Assembly (NCBI GenBank): GCA_902536005.1
Contig: CACAVT010000003.1
Span: 1-48,424 of the forward strand
Origin: an uncultured Pelagibacteraceae bacterium
GTDB lineage: Bacteria > Pseudomonadota > Alphaproteobacteria > Pelagibacterales > Pelagibacteraceae
Length of the DNA: 48,424 bases
Direction: 5' to 3'
Shown: piece after piece, positions 1 through 9,263 of the stretch
Layout of the letters: each line of letters begins with the position of its first letter
Position numbering within the stretch: the stretch's first letter is position 1
The notes under the pieces: model-generated
What the model was told of the DNA's origin: nothing
Seen by the model: the letters and a program-made list of their open reading frames with translations, nothing else
The model's database searches: none
Translations under genes and position numbers: made by a program

Positions 1-1
1 T

Positions 2-955
2 TTAAAAGATATTGATCAAATTTTAAAAGTTTTAAAAAAAAAGGCAAAAAAATATAAATTTACTCCGTGCATGGGAAGAAGCCACGGTATTCATGCTGAA
101 CCAATTACTTTTGGCTTAAAATTGGCTTCGTTTTATGAAGAATTCAAAAGAAATAGAAATAGATTGAAAAATGCGATCGATGAAGTATCAACATGCGCAA
201 TATCTGGCGCTGTTGGAACATTTGCTAACATTAACCCAAATGTTGAAAAACATGTAGCAAAGAAATTAGGTTTAAAAGTTGAACCGATTTCCACACAAGT
301 AATTCCAAGAGATAGACATGCATTATATTTCTCTGTTTTGGGAATTATTGCTGGATCCATAGAAAGAGTGGCTGTTGAAATAAGACATCTTCAAAGAACT
401 GAAGTTTATGAATTACAAGAATATTTTTCTAAAAATCAAAAAGGCTCTTCAGCGATGCCACATAAAAAAAATCCTATTTTAAGTGAAAATTTAACAGGCT
501 TAGCTAGAATGGTTAGAAGTGCAGTTGTGCCTGCACTTGAAAACATAGCGCTTTGGCATGAAAGAGATATTTCTCATTCAAGTGTTGAAAGAAATATCGG
601 ACCAGATGCTAATATAACAACTGATTTTGCATTAGTCAGACTTACAAATATTTTAGATAATATGATTGTTTATCCTAAAAAAATGCTTGAAAACTTAAAT
701 TTAACAAAAGGTTTAATTTTCTCTCAAGAAGTTATGTTGGAATTAACTAAAACAGGATTAAGCAGAGAAAAATCTTATAGATTAGTTCAATCTTATGCAA
801 AAAAATGTTTTGCAGAAAATTTAAACTTAATTGACGTAATTTCATCTGATAAATTTATGATGAGTAAAATTTCCCCAAAAAAACTAAAATCTATATTTAA
901 TTATTCTAAACACTTTAAAAATGTAAATTTTATCTTTAGGAGAGTTTTTAAATAA
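2..955 (+). CDS. purB: Adenylosuccinate lyase, 5'-truncated by window edge
   Basis: Cleaves SAICAR to AICAR and adenylosuccinate to AMP, each releasing fumarate; cytosolic. The frame is open from base 2 with no start, so about 318 C-terminal residues are present and roughly 110 N-terminal ones lie outside the window. An internal ATG at 71 is not the start: the residues before it continue the fumarase/aspartase-superfamily fold. Seen: the [10 protein letters not shown] stretch carrying a catalytic-type His, and the superfamily signature [10 protein letters not shown] near local residue 150. It heads the run purB-purC-purS-purQ-purL and its TAA overlaps the purC ATG (TAATG). Identity is secure. 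Confidence 0.95.
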   Translation, partial: LKDIDQILKVLKKKAKKYKFTPCMGRSHGIHAEPITFGLKLASFYEEFKRNRNRLKNAIDEVSTCAISGAVGTFANINPNVEKHVAKKLGLKVEPISTQVIPRDRHALYFSVLGIIAGSIERVAVEIRHLQRTEVYELQEYFSKNQKGSSAMPHKKNPILSENLTGLARMVRSAVVPALENIALWHERDISHSSVERNIGPDANITTDFALVRLTNILDNMIVYPKKMLENLNLTKGLIFSQEVMLELTKTGLSREKSYRLVQSYAKKCFAENLNLIDVISSDKFMMSKISPKKLKSIFNYSKHFKNVNFIFRRVFK

Positions 956-1740
956 TGAAAAAAGGTAAAAAATTATACGAAGGAAAAGCTAAAATCATTT
1001 ATGCAACAAATGATAAAAATTTAGTTATACAATATTTTAAAGATGATGCAACTGCATTCAATAATCAAAAAAAAACTACCATTGAAGGCAAAGGTGTTTT
1101 AAACAATAGAATATCAGAACATATACTCTCAAACCTCTCTCAAATAGGAATCAAAAATCATTTAGTTAAAAGATTAAATATGCGTGAGCAAATTATAAAA
1201 CTTGTAGAAATAATTCCGATCGAATTCATTGTAAGAAATGTTGCAACAGGTTCAATTACCAAAAGATTAGGTATTGAGGATGGTACTGTTTTTAAAGAGC
1301 CTCTAATTGAATACTGCTTAAAAGATGACAAGCTTGGAGATCCATTAATATCTGAAGAGCATATTTTAGCATTTGATTGGGCATCAAAGACTGAAATAGA
1401 TAAAGTTAAAAAAATGATTTTAAGAATTAATGATTTTATGATTGGGATGTTTAGGGGTATTGGAATTAAACTTATCGATTTTAAATTAGAATTTGGAAGA
1501 GTGAAAATTGATGGAAAAAACGAAGTTATTTTAGCAGACGAAATTAGTCCTGATACTTGCAGATTATGGGACAGTATTACAGAAAAAAAGTTAGACAAAG
1601 ATCGATTTAGACAAGATCTGGGTGATTTAATACCAGCCTATACTGAAGTTGCAAAAAGATTAGGTATACTCCATGAACAATCCAATGTTTCAGCAGTGAA
1701 TGTAACTAAATTATCTTCGGTTAAAAGAAAGAAAAAATGA
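955..1740 (+). CDS. purC: SAICAR synthetase (PurC)
   Basis: Phosphoribosylaminoimidazole-succinocarboxamide synthase joins aspartate to CAIR using ATP, the step directly before PurB in purine synthesis. The 261-residue protein opens with the family's [12 protein letters not shown] strand and has the [15 protein letters not shown] and [12 protein letters not shown] blocks typical of PurC. It is about 20 residues longer than the usual form because of a basic C-terminal tail ending KRKKK. The start overlaps the purB stop by one base and its stop overlaps purS as ATGA, so translation is probably coupled along the operon. Confidence 0.96.
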   Translation: MKKGKKLYEGKAKIIYATNDKNLVIQYFKDDATAFNNQKKTTIEGKGVLNNRISEHILSNLSQIGIKNHLVKRLNMREQIIKLVEIIPIEFIVRNVATGSITKRLGIEDGTVFKEPLIEYCLKDDKLGDPLISEEHILAFDWASKTEIDKVKKMILRINDFMIGMFRGIGIKLIDFKLEFGRVKIDGKNEVILADEISPDTCRLWDSITEKKLDKDRFRQDLGDLIPAYTEVAKRLGILHEQSNVSAVNVTKLSSVKRKKK

Positions 1741-1979
1741 AAATTTCAGTAATCATAACTCTTAAAAAAGATGTGCTTGATCCACAAGGAAAAGTTATTC
1801 ATCAAACTCTAGATGGAATGGGTTTTAAAGATGTTAATGAAGTTAGACAAGGTAAATATTTTGAAATAGACACTAAAGAAACCGATAACGACAAAGCAAA
1901 AGCAAAAGTTGAAGAAATGTGTAAAAAACTTTTGGCAAATCTTGTAATTGAAAATTATAAAATTATTGATCTAAAGTAA
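1737..1979 (+). CDS. purS: FGAM synthase small subunit PurS
   Basis: PurS (80 residues) is the small structural subunit that bridges PurQ and PurL in the three-part formylglycinamidine ribonucleotide synthase. It matches the family in size and in the pattern V-DPQGK-I---L--MGF near the N-terminus. The start overlaps the purC stop by four bases, and purQ starts three bases after its stop. Having PurS, a separate PurQ and a short PurL shows that this organism uses the PurLQS complex, not the single large PurL of enterobacteria. Confidence 0.95.
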   Translation: MKISVIITLKKDVLDPQGKVIHQTLDGMGFKDVNEVRQGKYFEIDTKETDNDKAKAKVEEMCKKLLANLVIENYKIIDLK

Positions 1980-1982
1980 TTA

Positions 1983-2666
1983 ATGAAATCGTCAGTTATT
2001 ACTTTTCCAGGTTCAAATTGTGACAGAGACATGGATATTGCTTTAAAGAAATTTGGGTTTAAAAATAAAATGGTTTGGCATGCAGATGCCGAATTACCAA
2101 AAAGTGACTTGGTAGTTTTACCAGGTGGTTTCTCATATGGTGATTACTTGAGATGTGGAAGTATGGCGTCTAAATCAAAAATAATGCAGTCTGTAATTAA
2201 CTTTGCAAATTCTGGAGGTATGGTTATGGGTATCTGCAATGGATTTCAAATATTAGTTGAAACTGGTTTAGTTCCAGGTGTTCTGCTTAGAAACAAATAT
2301 TTACAATTTATTTGTAAAAACGTTTTTGTAAAAATTAACAATAAACAAAATAAATATTTTAAAAATGTAAATAATGAAGTTTTAGAATTTCATATAGCTC
2401 ATAATGAGGGAAATTATTTTTGCACTCAAGATCAATTAAAAGAAATTGAAGATAATGATCAAATAGCCATAAATTATTGTGATGAAAATGGAAAAATAGA
2501 AGATCAATTTAATCCTAATGGATCGACAAAAAATATTGCTGGTGTATTTAATAAAGAAAAAAATGTTCTGGGTATGATGCCACATCCTGAAAGAATGATT
2601 GATAAGTCTCTATCTGGAGAAGACGGATCACTATTTTTTAAAAATTTAATAAATAACTTAAAATGA
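1983..2666 (+). CDS. purQ: FGAM synthase glutaminase subunit PurQ
   Basis: Class I glutamine amidotransferase that releases ammonia from glutamine and channels it to PurL. The 227-residue protein shows the nucleophile elbow GICNGFQ (Cys near residue 86) and the His/Glu pair in MMPHPERM near the C-terminus. The oxyanion-strand region LPGGFSYGDYLR is also present. It overlaps the purL start by four bases (ATGA), consistent with equimolar synthesis of the two subunits. Confidence 0.96.
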   Translation: MKSSVITFPGSNCDRDMDIALKKFGFKNKMVWHADAELPKSDLVVLPGGFSYGDYLRCGSMASKSKIMQSVINFANSGGMVMGICNGFQILVETGLVPGVLLRNKYLQFICKNVFVKINNKQNKYFKNVNNEVLEFHIAHNEGNYFCTQDQLKEIEDNDQIAINYCDENGKIEDQFNPNGSTKNIAGVFNKEKNVLGMMPHPERMIDKSLSGEDGSLFFKNLINNLK

Positions 2667-4855
2667 TTGTAAACGAACAAGTAGCAGTTGATCACGGTTT
2701 AAAGAAAGATGAATATGCTAAAATTTGTAAGCTACTAAAAAGAACTCCTAATATTACGGAACTAGGAATTTTTTCTGCAATGTGGAATGAACATTGTTCT
2801 TATAAATCATCAAGATTGCATTTAAAAAAACTACCTACTAAAGGAAAAAAAGTTATTCAAGGTCCCGGAGAAAATGCTGGTGTTATTGATATTGAGGATA
2901 ATGATGCAATAGTATTTAAAATAGAAAGCCATAATCACCCTTCATTTATTGAACCGTATCAAGGCGCTGCTACTGGTGTTGGAGGAATAATGAGAGATGT
3001 TTTTACAATGGGTGCAAGACCAATAGCTAACTTAAACTCAATACATTTTGGATCACCGCAACATAAAAAAACAAAAAATTTATTAAGAGGTGTAGTTCAT
3101 GGAATAGGTGGTTATGGAAATTGCATTGGTGTTCCTACAATTGCTGGTCAAACAAGTTTTGATAGCTCCTATAATGGAAACATTTTAGTTAACGCTATGA
3201 CATTGGGATTAGTCAAAAAAGATAAGATTTTTTACTCTAAGGCTGCAGGATTAAATAAACCAGTAATTTATGTTGGATCTAAAACTGGAAGGGATGGAAT
3301 ACATGGTGCAAGTATGGCTTCAGCTAGTTTTGATGAAAAAATTGAAGAGAAGAAACCAACAGTTCAAGTTGGAGATCCATTTACTGAAAAACTTTTACTT
3401 GAAGCTTGTTTAGAGCTAATGGCTGGGGACTCCATTATAGCCATTCAAGATATGGGTGCAGCTGGTTTGACATCCTCAAGTATTGAAATGGCATCTAAGG
3501 GGAACCTTGGAATTGAAATCAATTTAAACAAAGTACCATGCAGAGAAGCTAAAATGACACCTTACGAGATTATGCTCTCAGAGAGTCAAGAAAGAATGTT
3601 GATTGTTTTAGAAAACGGCAAAGAAGAACAAGCAAAAAAAATATTTGATAAATGGAACTTAGATTTTGCAGTGATTGGAAAAACTACTAAGTCAAAAAAA
3701 ATAGAACTTTATTTTGATGAAGAAAAAGTTGCAGATATTCCAGTTAATACTTTAGTTGAAAACTCTCCCATGTATGATCGTAAATGGAAAAAAGCAAAAC
3801 TTCCTAAAAAAAATAAAATTAAAAAAGAAGACATTAAACATTTAAAAATTATTGATGTATTAAAGAAAATTTTAGCTAATCCAAATATATGTGGCAAAGA
3901 ATGGATTTGGCAACAGTATGACCATACAGTCATGGGAGATACAATACAAAAACCTGGTGGAGATGCTGGTGTTGTAAGGGTTCATGGAACAGATAAAGCT
4001 GTAGCAGCTTCTGTTGATTCATCTGCAGTTTATTGTTGGGCACATCCTCTAACGGGTGGAAAGCAAGTGGTTTGTGAAAGTTTCAGAAATCTAATATCTG
4101 TTGGTGCCAAACCAATTGCTATTACTAATTGTTTAAATTTTGGTAGTCCTGAAAATGAGACAAACATGGGAGAGTTTGTTGAATGTGTTCAAGGAATTAG
4201 TGAAGCAAGCGATTATTTAAAGTTTCCAGTAGTTTCTGGAAATGTATCTTTCTATAACCAAACAAAAGACCAAGGTATAAAGCCTACACCTGCAATTGGT
4301 GGAGTTGGATTAATCAAAGATTATAAAAATATGATCAGTATGGATTTTAAAGAAGTTGATAATTTGGTTTTAGTAATTGGAAAAACAGAGGGACATATTG
4401 ATCAAAGTGTATTTGCAAGAACTATTTTAGATGAAAAAAATGGACCTCCTCCTGAAGTAAATTTATTCAATGAAAAAAATAATGGAGAAACATTATTGAA
4501 ATTGATAGATAATAATTTGATAAAAAGTGCTCATGATGTTTCGTTAGGTGGCATAATTACTGCAATAGCAAAAATGTGTATTAAGGGAAAAAAGGGAATA
4601 AATATTAACAAACCTAAATATTTAATTAATCAAATAGAATACTTATTTGCTGAAGATCAAGGCAGATATATTATAGAAATAAACAAAAAAGATTTTAAAA
4701 AAGTGGCTGATATATTGCATAAAAATGCAGTCCATTTCGATGAACTTGGTACAATTAATGAAAATGAACTATTTATTAATGATAAGACAAAAGTTACAAT
4801 TGACGAATTATCAACTTCTAATAAAAGTTGGCTTACAAACTATATGAGCAAATAA
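2663..4855 (+). CDS. purL: FGAM synthase large subunit PurL
   Basis: Converts formylglycinamide ribonucleotide to the amidine using ATP and ammonia from PurQ. At 730 residues it is the short PurL that works with PurS and PurQ. Seen: WNEHCSYKSS near residue 42, the glycine-rich QGPGENAGV, the KIESHNHPS catalytic-His region near residue 90, and the duplicated AIRS-like halves (second half with GDAGVVR and GNVSFYN). The stop overlaps the following BolA-like ATG as TAATG. Confidence 0.97.
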   Translation: MIVNEQVAVDHGLKKDEYAKICKLLKRTPNITELGIFSAMWNEHCSYKSSRLHLKKLPTKGKKVIQGPGENAGVIDIEDNDAIVFKIESHNHPSFIEPYQGAATGVGGIMRDVFTMGARPIANLNSIHFGSPQHKKTKNLLRGVVHGIGGYGNCIGVPTIAGQTSFDSSYNGNILVNAMTLGLVKKDKIFYSKAAGLNKPVIYVGSKTGRDGIHGASMASASFDEKIEEKKPTVQVGDPFTEKLLLEACLELMAGDSIIAIQDMGAAGLTSSSIEMASKGNLGIEINLNKVPCREAKMTPYEIMLSESQERMLIVLENGKEEQAKKIFDKWNLDFAVIGKTTKSKKIELYFDEEKVADIPVNTLVENSPMYDRKWKKAKLPKKNKIKKEDIKHLKIIDVLKKILANPNICGKEWIWQQYDHTVMGDTIQKPGGDAGVVRVHGTDKAVAASVDSSAVYCWAHPLTGGKQVVCESFRNLISVGAKPIAITNCLNFGSPENETNMGEFVECVQGISEASDYLKFPVVSGNVSFYNQTKDQGIKPTPAIGGVGLIKDYKNMISMDFKEVDNLVLVIGKTEGHIDQSVFARTILDEKNGPPPEVNLFNEKNNGETLLKLIDNNLIKSAHDVSLGGIITAIAKMCIKGKKGININKPKYLINQIEYLFAEDQGRYIIEINKKDFKKVADILHKNAVHFDELGTINENELFINDKTKVTIDELSTSNKSWLTNYMSK

Positions 4856-5085
4856 TGGCAATGGATTTAAAAGAAATTGAGAATTTTATAAAAGAGGCTT
4901 TGCCAGATGCAATTATTGAAATACAAGATTTGGCAGGTGATGGAAATCATTATTCAGCAACAGTTACGTCATCTCAATTTTCTGGAAAAAGTAAAATTGA
5001 GCAACATAAAATGGTTTACAACTCATTAAAAGGTAAAATGGGGAATGAACTGCATGCATTAGCAATTAAAACAAAGGAGAGTTAA
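4855..5085 (+). CDS. BolA/IbaG-family protein
   Basis: A 76-residue BolA-like protein; the family binds monothiol glutaredoxins and shares an Fe-S cluster with them, or assists cluster delivery. The start is taken at 4855, overlapping the purL stop (TAATG); an upstream in-frame ATG at 4828 lies inside purL and would add nine residues with no family counterpart. The family look is in I-DLAGDGNHYSATVTS and the HKMVYNSLKGKMG segment, with a conserved His near residue 47. It sits one base before grxD, exactly the partner expected, so the two probably act as a pair. Confidence 0.88.
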   Translation: MAMDLKEIENFIKEALPDAIIEIQDLAGDGNHYSATVTSSQFSGKSKIEQHKMVYNSLKGKMGNELHALAIKTKES

Positions 5086-5424
5086 ATGGATCAACAAACA
5101 AATGATTTAATAAAAAATGAAATTGAAAACAACGAAGTATGTTTGTTTATGAAAGGCACACCTGACGCACCTCAATGTGGATTTTCAATGGCTACTTCAA
5201 ATATTTTAAAAATACTAGAAGTAAATTTTAAAGGTATAAATGTTTTAGAAAATCAAAATTTAAGAGAGGGTATTAAAGTTTTTAGTGATTGGCCAACCAT
5301 CCCACAACTTTATGTTAAAAATGAATTTATAGGTGGATGCGATATTGTTAAAGAAATGTATGAAAGTGGTGAATTGGTAAAACTTTTTGAAAGCAAAAAT
5401 ATAAATTTTAAGGCTAAAAGCTAA
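5086..5424 (+). CDS. grxD: Monothiol CGFS glutaredoxin
   Basis: A 112-residue Grx4-type glutaredoxin that holds a glutathione-ligated [2Fe-2S] cluster and passes it to targets together with BolA proteins. The diagnostic sequence is KGTPDAPQCGFS with the single-Cys CGFS site near residue 31, followed by WPTIPQLY and GGCDIV, the glutathione-binding strand and loop. A good Shine-Dalgarno (AAGGAG) lies just upstream. Its TAA directly abuts the TAA of convergent rpsD, leaving no room for a terminator between the two. Confidence 0.95.
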   Translation: MDQQTNDLIKNEIENNEVCLFMKGTPDAPQCGFSMATSNILKILEVNFKGINVLENQNLREGIKVFSDWPTIPQLYVKNEFIGGCDIVKEMYESGELVKLFESKNINFKAKS

Positions 5425-6042
5425 TTATCTAGAATAATACTCAATCACTAGATTAGGCTCCATAACAATTGGATATGGAACTTCTTCAAACTTGGGAACT
5501 CTAACAAACTTTAGTTTTTTGTTTTTTTCATCCATCTGAATATATTCCGGAGTTTCTCTCTCTTTGTTTGCAAGAGCAATATCAATAATTGCAAGTTGTT
5601 TAGATTTATTTCTTATCTCAATTGAGTCTTCTTCTCTAACTAAATAACTTCCAATATTTACTTTCTTACCATTTACTTTTACATGGCCATGATTGATTAG
5701 TTGTCTAGCTGAAAAAATTGTTGTTGCAAATTTTGCTCTGTAGATCACAGCATCTAATCTTCTTTCAAGAAGACCTATTAAGTTTTCACCAGTATCACCT
5801 TTGAGCATTACTGCTTTTTTATAAATATTTCTAAATTGTCTCTCGTTAATGTTGCCATAATAGGCTTTTAATTTTTGTTTAGCTTGAAGCTGTATTCCAT
5901 AATCGGATGGCTTTGATGTTTTTGTTTGACCATGTTGTCCTGGTCCATAAGCTCTAGTATTAAAAGGACTTTTAGGTCTTCCCCAAAGGTTAACCTTTAA
6001 TCTTCTGTCTACTTTATGTTTAGAGTTTAATCTTTTTGTCAT
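5425..6042 (-). CDS. rpsD: 30S ribosomal protein S4
   Basis: Primary rRNA-binding protein of the small subunit. The 205-residue length is normal. Seen: the N-terminal [27 protein letters not shown] block and the S4 RNA-binding domain around residues 95-155 ([36 protein letters not shown]). It is separated from the purine cluster and from trmJ by its own promoter. The start codon has no convincing Shine-Dalgarno, and the predicted leader is only a few bases long. Confidence 0.97.
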   Translation of the reverse strand: MTKRLNSKHKVDRRLKVNLWGRPKSPFNTRAYGPGQHGQTKTSKPSDYGIQLQAKQKLKAYYGNINERQFRNIYKKAVMLKGDTGENLIGLLERRLDAVIYRAKFATTIFSARQLINHGHVKVNGKKVNIGSYLVREEDSIEIRNKSKQLAIIDIALANKERETPEYIQMDEKNKKLKFVRVPKFEEVPYPIVMEPNLVIEYYSR

Positions 6043-6054
6043 TTGATAGTGGGC

Positions 6055-6082
6055 TTTATAAACTTACTCATCATTTTGTCAA
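6055..6082 (-). promoter_or_regulatory. Sigma70-type promoter of rpsD
   Basis: On the minus strand a perfect -35 TTGACA (plus-strand 6077-6082) is followed by a 16-base spacer and TATAAA (6055-6060). Transcription should begin near 6048, only about six bases before the rpsD ATG at 6042, giving an almost leaderless mRNA. The -35 box lies against the trmJ stop codon at 6083. This is the clearest promoter in the window. Confidence 0.75.
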
Positions 6083-6796
6083 TCAACGTTTTTTACCTAA
6101 ACTTGCAAATACCCCTGATAAAATACGTGTTTCTTTTGTTGATAATTCCATCCTATAAAAAATATTCCTCAGGTTTTCAAGCATAATTGGTTTCTTCTCT
6201 TTTGATTTAAAAAAATTAATATCTTCAAGATTCTGTATACAAAGGTTTGCCATAGCAACTATCTCTTTTTTAGACGCTGACTTAACTTTATGTGATTTAT
6301 TAAAAGAAGATGCTTTTAAATTAATTATGCTAGATAGATATTGAGCAATTATTATTAAGCTGTGAGATAGATTTAATGATTTAAAATCAGGATTAGTCGA
6401 AATTTGAAGAGTATAATTAGCATAGCTTATTTCATTATTTGATAGACCAGATGCTTCTGAACCAAATAAAAAAGCTATTTTCTTTTTATAATTAATTTTT
6501 TTTAAATCTTCTAATTGAATATGTTTAATATTTTTATTTCTAAATCGTGCTGATGTTGCAATTACAATATCTATATTCTTTAAAGATTTTTCTAAACTTT
6601 CATAATTCTTCGCTTTGTTGATTATGTTTTTTGCACCTACAGAAGTTGCTAAAATTTTATCATTAGGAAATATTGGTTTAGGATCAATAACAATAAGTTT
6701 ACTAAAATTAAAATTCTTCATTCCTCTTGCACATGCTCCTATATTTTCTGAGAGTTGAGGTTTGTGTAAAATGAAAGAAATATTATTAACAGACAT
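6083..6796 (-). CDS. trmJ: SpoU-family tRNA/rRNA 2'-O-methyltransferase (TrmJ-like)
   Basis: AdoMet-dependent ribose methyltransferase of the SPOUT class; TrmJ modifies position 32 of several tRNAs. The 237-residue protein has the three SPOUT motifs: an N-terminal HKPQLSENIGACARGMKNF, then FLFGSEASGLSNNE near residue 110, and ISTNPDFKSLNLSHS near residue 132, where the knot binds AdoMet. A helical C-terminal extension (about residues 165-237) fits TrmJ. It overlaps the upstream DUF1989 gene by one base. The subfamily assignment (TrmJ rather than another LasT/TrmH member) is less certain than the fold. Confidence 0.85.
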   Translation of the reverse strand: MSVNNISFILHKPQLSENIGACARGMKNFNFSKLIVIDPKPIFPNDKILATSVGAKNIINKAKNYESLEKSLKNIDIVIATSARFRNKNIKHIQLEDLKKINYKKKIAFLFGSEASGLSNNEISYANYTLQISTNPDFKSLNLSHSLIIIAQYLSSIINLKASSFNKSHKVKSASKKEIVAMANLCIQNLEDINFFKSKEKKPIMLENLRNIFYRMELSTKETRILSGVFASLGKKR

Positions 6797-7659
6797 TAAT
6801 CTATGCCATGATTTCTGTTATAATTGGAAATAGCTGATGGTTTAATATCATTTAGATATTTTGGATCTACAGTCCAAATAGAAACTCTTAATGGATAACA
6901 TTTTGCAACATCAGATGAGTGTTCAGATCCACAATCACCTCCTGGGCAAGCAGAAAGAGCACCCAACAAGTCTGTTTCAGCAAAAAATTCTAAATAATCA
7001 CCAGGTCTTACAGGGCTTGCTTTCATAAAGTATTGTTTAGTATCATTAGTAAATCCAGTTAACATAAAAACATTTAATACATCATGAACTATTTTTTCTG
7101 CGTGGTCTAATTGAACATTTTTTTCTTTAACTAAAGCTCTTGTTAAATTTGAATGACAACAATAATGATAATCGTTATCACTTAAAAGTTTTGATGTATA
7201 CGGATCACATCTAGTACCAATTACATCATGAACCGATCCTCCGTCTTTATCATAATCATACCAATCTAAAGTATCCCAAGTTATTGTTGCTAGAGATCTA
7301 AGATAGGGAAAACTACTAAACATTTTATCCCCAACAGAAAGGTGAGTTCCATAGAGAGCTCTTGTTTTTCCTGAGTAAAATTTTTCCTCTAAATTATTTA
7401 AATTAAATAAATTTAAATCACCTACTTGAGGTCCCTCTACACTTTCAATTCTGAAAAACTCACCAAATTTAACTTCGAACGTTTTTGCATCTCTTGGAGG
7501 TATTATAACTTCTTCTTTTTTAACCAAATGTTCTCGAGCAGAATGTAAAATACTTAAATTTTTTTCTTCAATATTGGTATTTGGGTAACAAACTATTGGT
7601 TTTGCTCCTATTCTATCTCTTATATCAGACGGTTTTTCCGAAAATTTTTTAATTTTCAT
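6796..7659 (-). CDS. DUF1989 (urea-carboxylase-associated family) protein
   Basis: The 287-residue protein resembles the DUF1989 family. Members of this family that sit beside urea/guanidine carboxylases have been described as carboxyguanidine deiminase subunits. Here no carboxylase or allophanate hydrolase is nearby, so the substrate is unknown. Seen: the core from about residue 50 (VIIPPRDAKTFEV, GPQVGDLNLFN), GTRCDPYT near residue 150, the pair CCHSN, and a C-terminal metal-site-like CPGGDCGSEHSSD near residues 238-250. An N-terminal extension of about 45 residues precedes the core. It lies in the tight run cysS-cimA-DUF1989-trmJ, two bases after cimA. Confidence 0.75.
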   Translation of the reverse strand: MKIKKFSEKPSDIRDRIGAKPIVCYPNTNIEEKNLSILHSAREHLVKKEEVIIPPRDAKTFEVKFGEFFRIESVEGPQVGDLNLFNLNNLEEKFYSGKTRALYGTHLSVGDKMFSSFPYLRSLATITWDTLDWYDYDKDGGSVHDVIGTRCDPYTSKLLSDNDYHYCCHSNLTRALVKEKNVQLDHAEKIVHDVLNVFMLTGFTNDTKQYFMKASPVRPGDYLEFFAETDLLGALSACPGGDCGSEHSSDVAKCYPLRVSIWTVDPKYLNDIKPSAISNYNRNHGID

Positions 7660-7661
7660 TC

Positions 7662-9263
7662 CTACGAACTTCCAGGAGCTTTATCCTTGAATAATTTATA
7701 ATCTAGACTGTCCACTAAAGCTTTAAAAGATGCATCAATGATATTCGGTGATACTCCAATAGTAAACCAATTCACACCCTTAGAGTCTGTGCTTTCAATA
7801 CTTACTCTTGTTACAGCTTCTGTACCAGTATTTAAAATTCTTACTTTGTAATCAACTAGTCTTAAATCTTTTAAATATTCTGAATATTTAGCAAGCTTGT
7901 TAACATTCTTTCTAATAGCATTATCTAGAGCATTAACAGGTCCGTTTCCTTGTCCTTCACACAAAATTTTATCTCCGTCTACTTCTAATTGAGCTTTTGC
8001 ATATGAAACAATTTCTCCTGCGTTATCTTTCTTTACTGAAACATCATATTCATTAATAGAAATATATCTTGGTATCTCACCCATTAATCTTCGAGCCAAC
8101 AACTCAAAGGATGCGTCGGCACCATCATAACTATAACCAATAAATTCTCGATCTTTAACTTCATCCAAAAGTTTTTTAATTTTTGGATTGCTTTTCTCGA
8201 CTTTAATTCCTATTGAATTCAATCTCGACATTATATTGGATTGTCCTGATTGGTCTGAAACTACAATATTTCTAGAGTTACCAACCTCCTCTGGATTTAT
8301 GTGCTCGTAGGTTTTAGGATTTTTTTGAACCGCTGACACATGCATTCCCCCCTTGTGAGAAAAAGCAGAAGCTCCTACATAAGGTAAATGTTTATTTGGT
8401 TTTCTATTTAATATCTCATCTAATAATCTTGAACATTGAGTTAAGTTTTTTAAATTTTCTCTTTTAATACTTAGTTCAAACTTATCTGAAAAATCTTTCT
8501 TTAAAAAAAAAGAGGGAATTAATGACATTAAATTAGCATTTCCACATCTTTCCCCCAAACCGTTGATTGTGCCCTGGACTTGTCTAACACCTGCTTGAAC
8601 TGCTGCAAGACTATTAGCTACAGCATTTTCGGTATCATTATGAGCATGTATTCCTAAATTTTTTCCAGGGATTTGCTTGCTTACTTTAGTTACAATTTCT
8701 GTTATCTCGTGTGGAAGTGTACCGCCGTTAGTATCACATAATACAACCCATCTAGCACCATTATCAAAAGCAGCTTTTAAACATGACATTGCATATTCTG
8801 GATTAGCTTTATATCCATCAAAAAAATGTTCAGCATCAAACAAGAACTCTTTTCCAGATTTAACAATGTGTTTAGTACTTTCACTTATATTCATTATATT
8901 CTGCTCATTACTTATTCCTAATGCGACATCCACTTGAAAATCCCATGATTTTCCAAACAAGCAAACAGAAGTACTTTTTGAATTAATTAATGATGAGAGC
9001 ATAGGGTCATTTTCTGCACTGTGTTCAGATTTTTTAGTCATTCCAAATGCAGTTAACTTTGTTGATTTAAAATTATGATCTTTATTGAAAAACTCAGTAT
9101 CAGTTGGATTTGCACCTGGCCAACCACCTTCAACATAATCCACACCTAATTTATCTAATGCTGATGAGATTTTTTCTTTATCATCAATTGAAAAATCTAC
9201 ACCTTGTGTTTGTGCTCCATCACGCAGTGTTGTGTCAAATATATAAAGTTGTTCTTTGCTCAT
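7662..9263 (-). CDS. cimA: (R)-citramalate synthase
   Basis: Condenses pyruvate with acetyl-CoA to citramalate, giving 2-oxobutyrate for isoleucine without threonine deaminase. The 533-residue protein has the HMGL/isopropylmalate-synthase barrel: TTLRDGAQTQGVDFS at the N-terminus (general-base Arg/Asp), GIHAHND near residue 205 (metal His pair) and GLGERCGNAN near residue 237. A C-terminal LeuA-type dimerisation/allosteric domain spans about residues 390-525. It is called citramalate rather than isopropylmalate synthase because of the AQTQGV variant and the overall CimA-like layout. Its start overlaps the cysS stop by four bases. Confidence 0.88.
   Translation of the reverse strand: MSKEQLYIFDTTLRDGAQTQGVDFSIDDKEKISSALDKLGVDYVEGGWPGANPTDTEFFNKDHNFKSTKLTAFGMTKKSEHSAENDPMLSSLINSKSTSVCLFGKSWDFQVDVALGISNEQNIMNISESTKHIVKSGKEFLFDAEHFFDGYKANPEYAMSCLKAAFDNGARWVVLCDTNGGTLPHEITEIVTKVSKQIPGKNLGIHAHNDTENAVANSLAAVQAGVRQVQGTINGLGERCGNANLMSLIPSFFLKKDFSDKFELSIKRENLKNLTQCSRLLDEILNRKPNKHLPYVGASAFSHKGGMHVSAVQKNPKTYEHINPEEVGNSRNIVVSDQSGQSNIMSRLNSIGIKVEKSNPKIKKLLDEVKDREFIGYSYDGADASFELLARRLMGEIPRYISINEYDVSVKKDNAGEIVSYAKAQLEVDGDKILCEGQGNGPVNALDNAIRKNVNKLAKYSEYLKDLRLVDYKVRILNTGTEAVTRVSIESTDSKGVNWFTIGVSPNIIDASFKALVDSLDYKLFKDKAPGSS

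Noticed and set aside
1158..1598. 146-codon minus-strand frame opposite purC
   Set aside because: Antisense shadow of a conserved gene; Ile/Ser-rich product with no recognisable motif.
4828..4854. Longer start for the BolA-like gene
   Set aside because: It lies within purL, has no supporting ribosome-binding site, and the family start fits the TAATG overlap at 4855.
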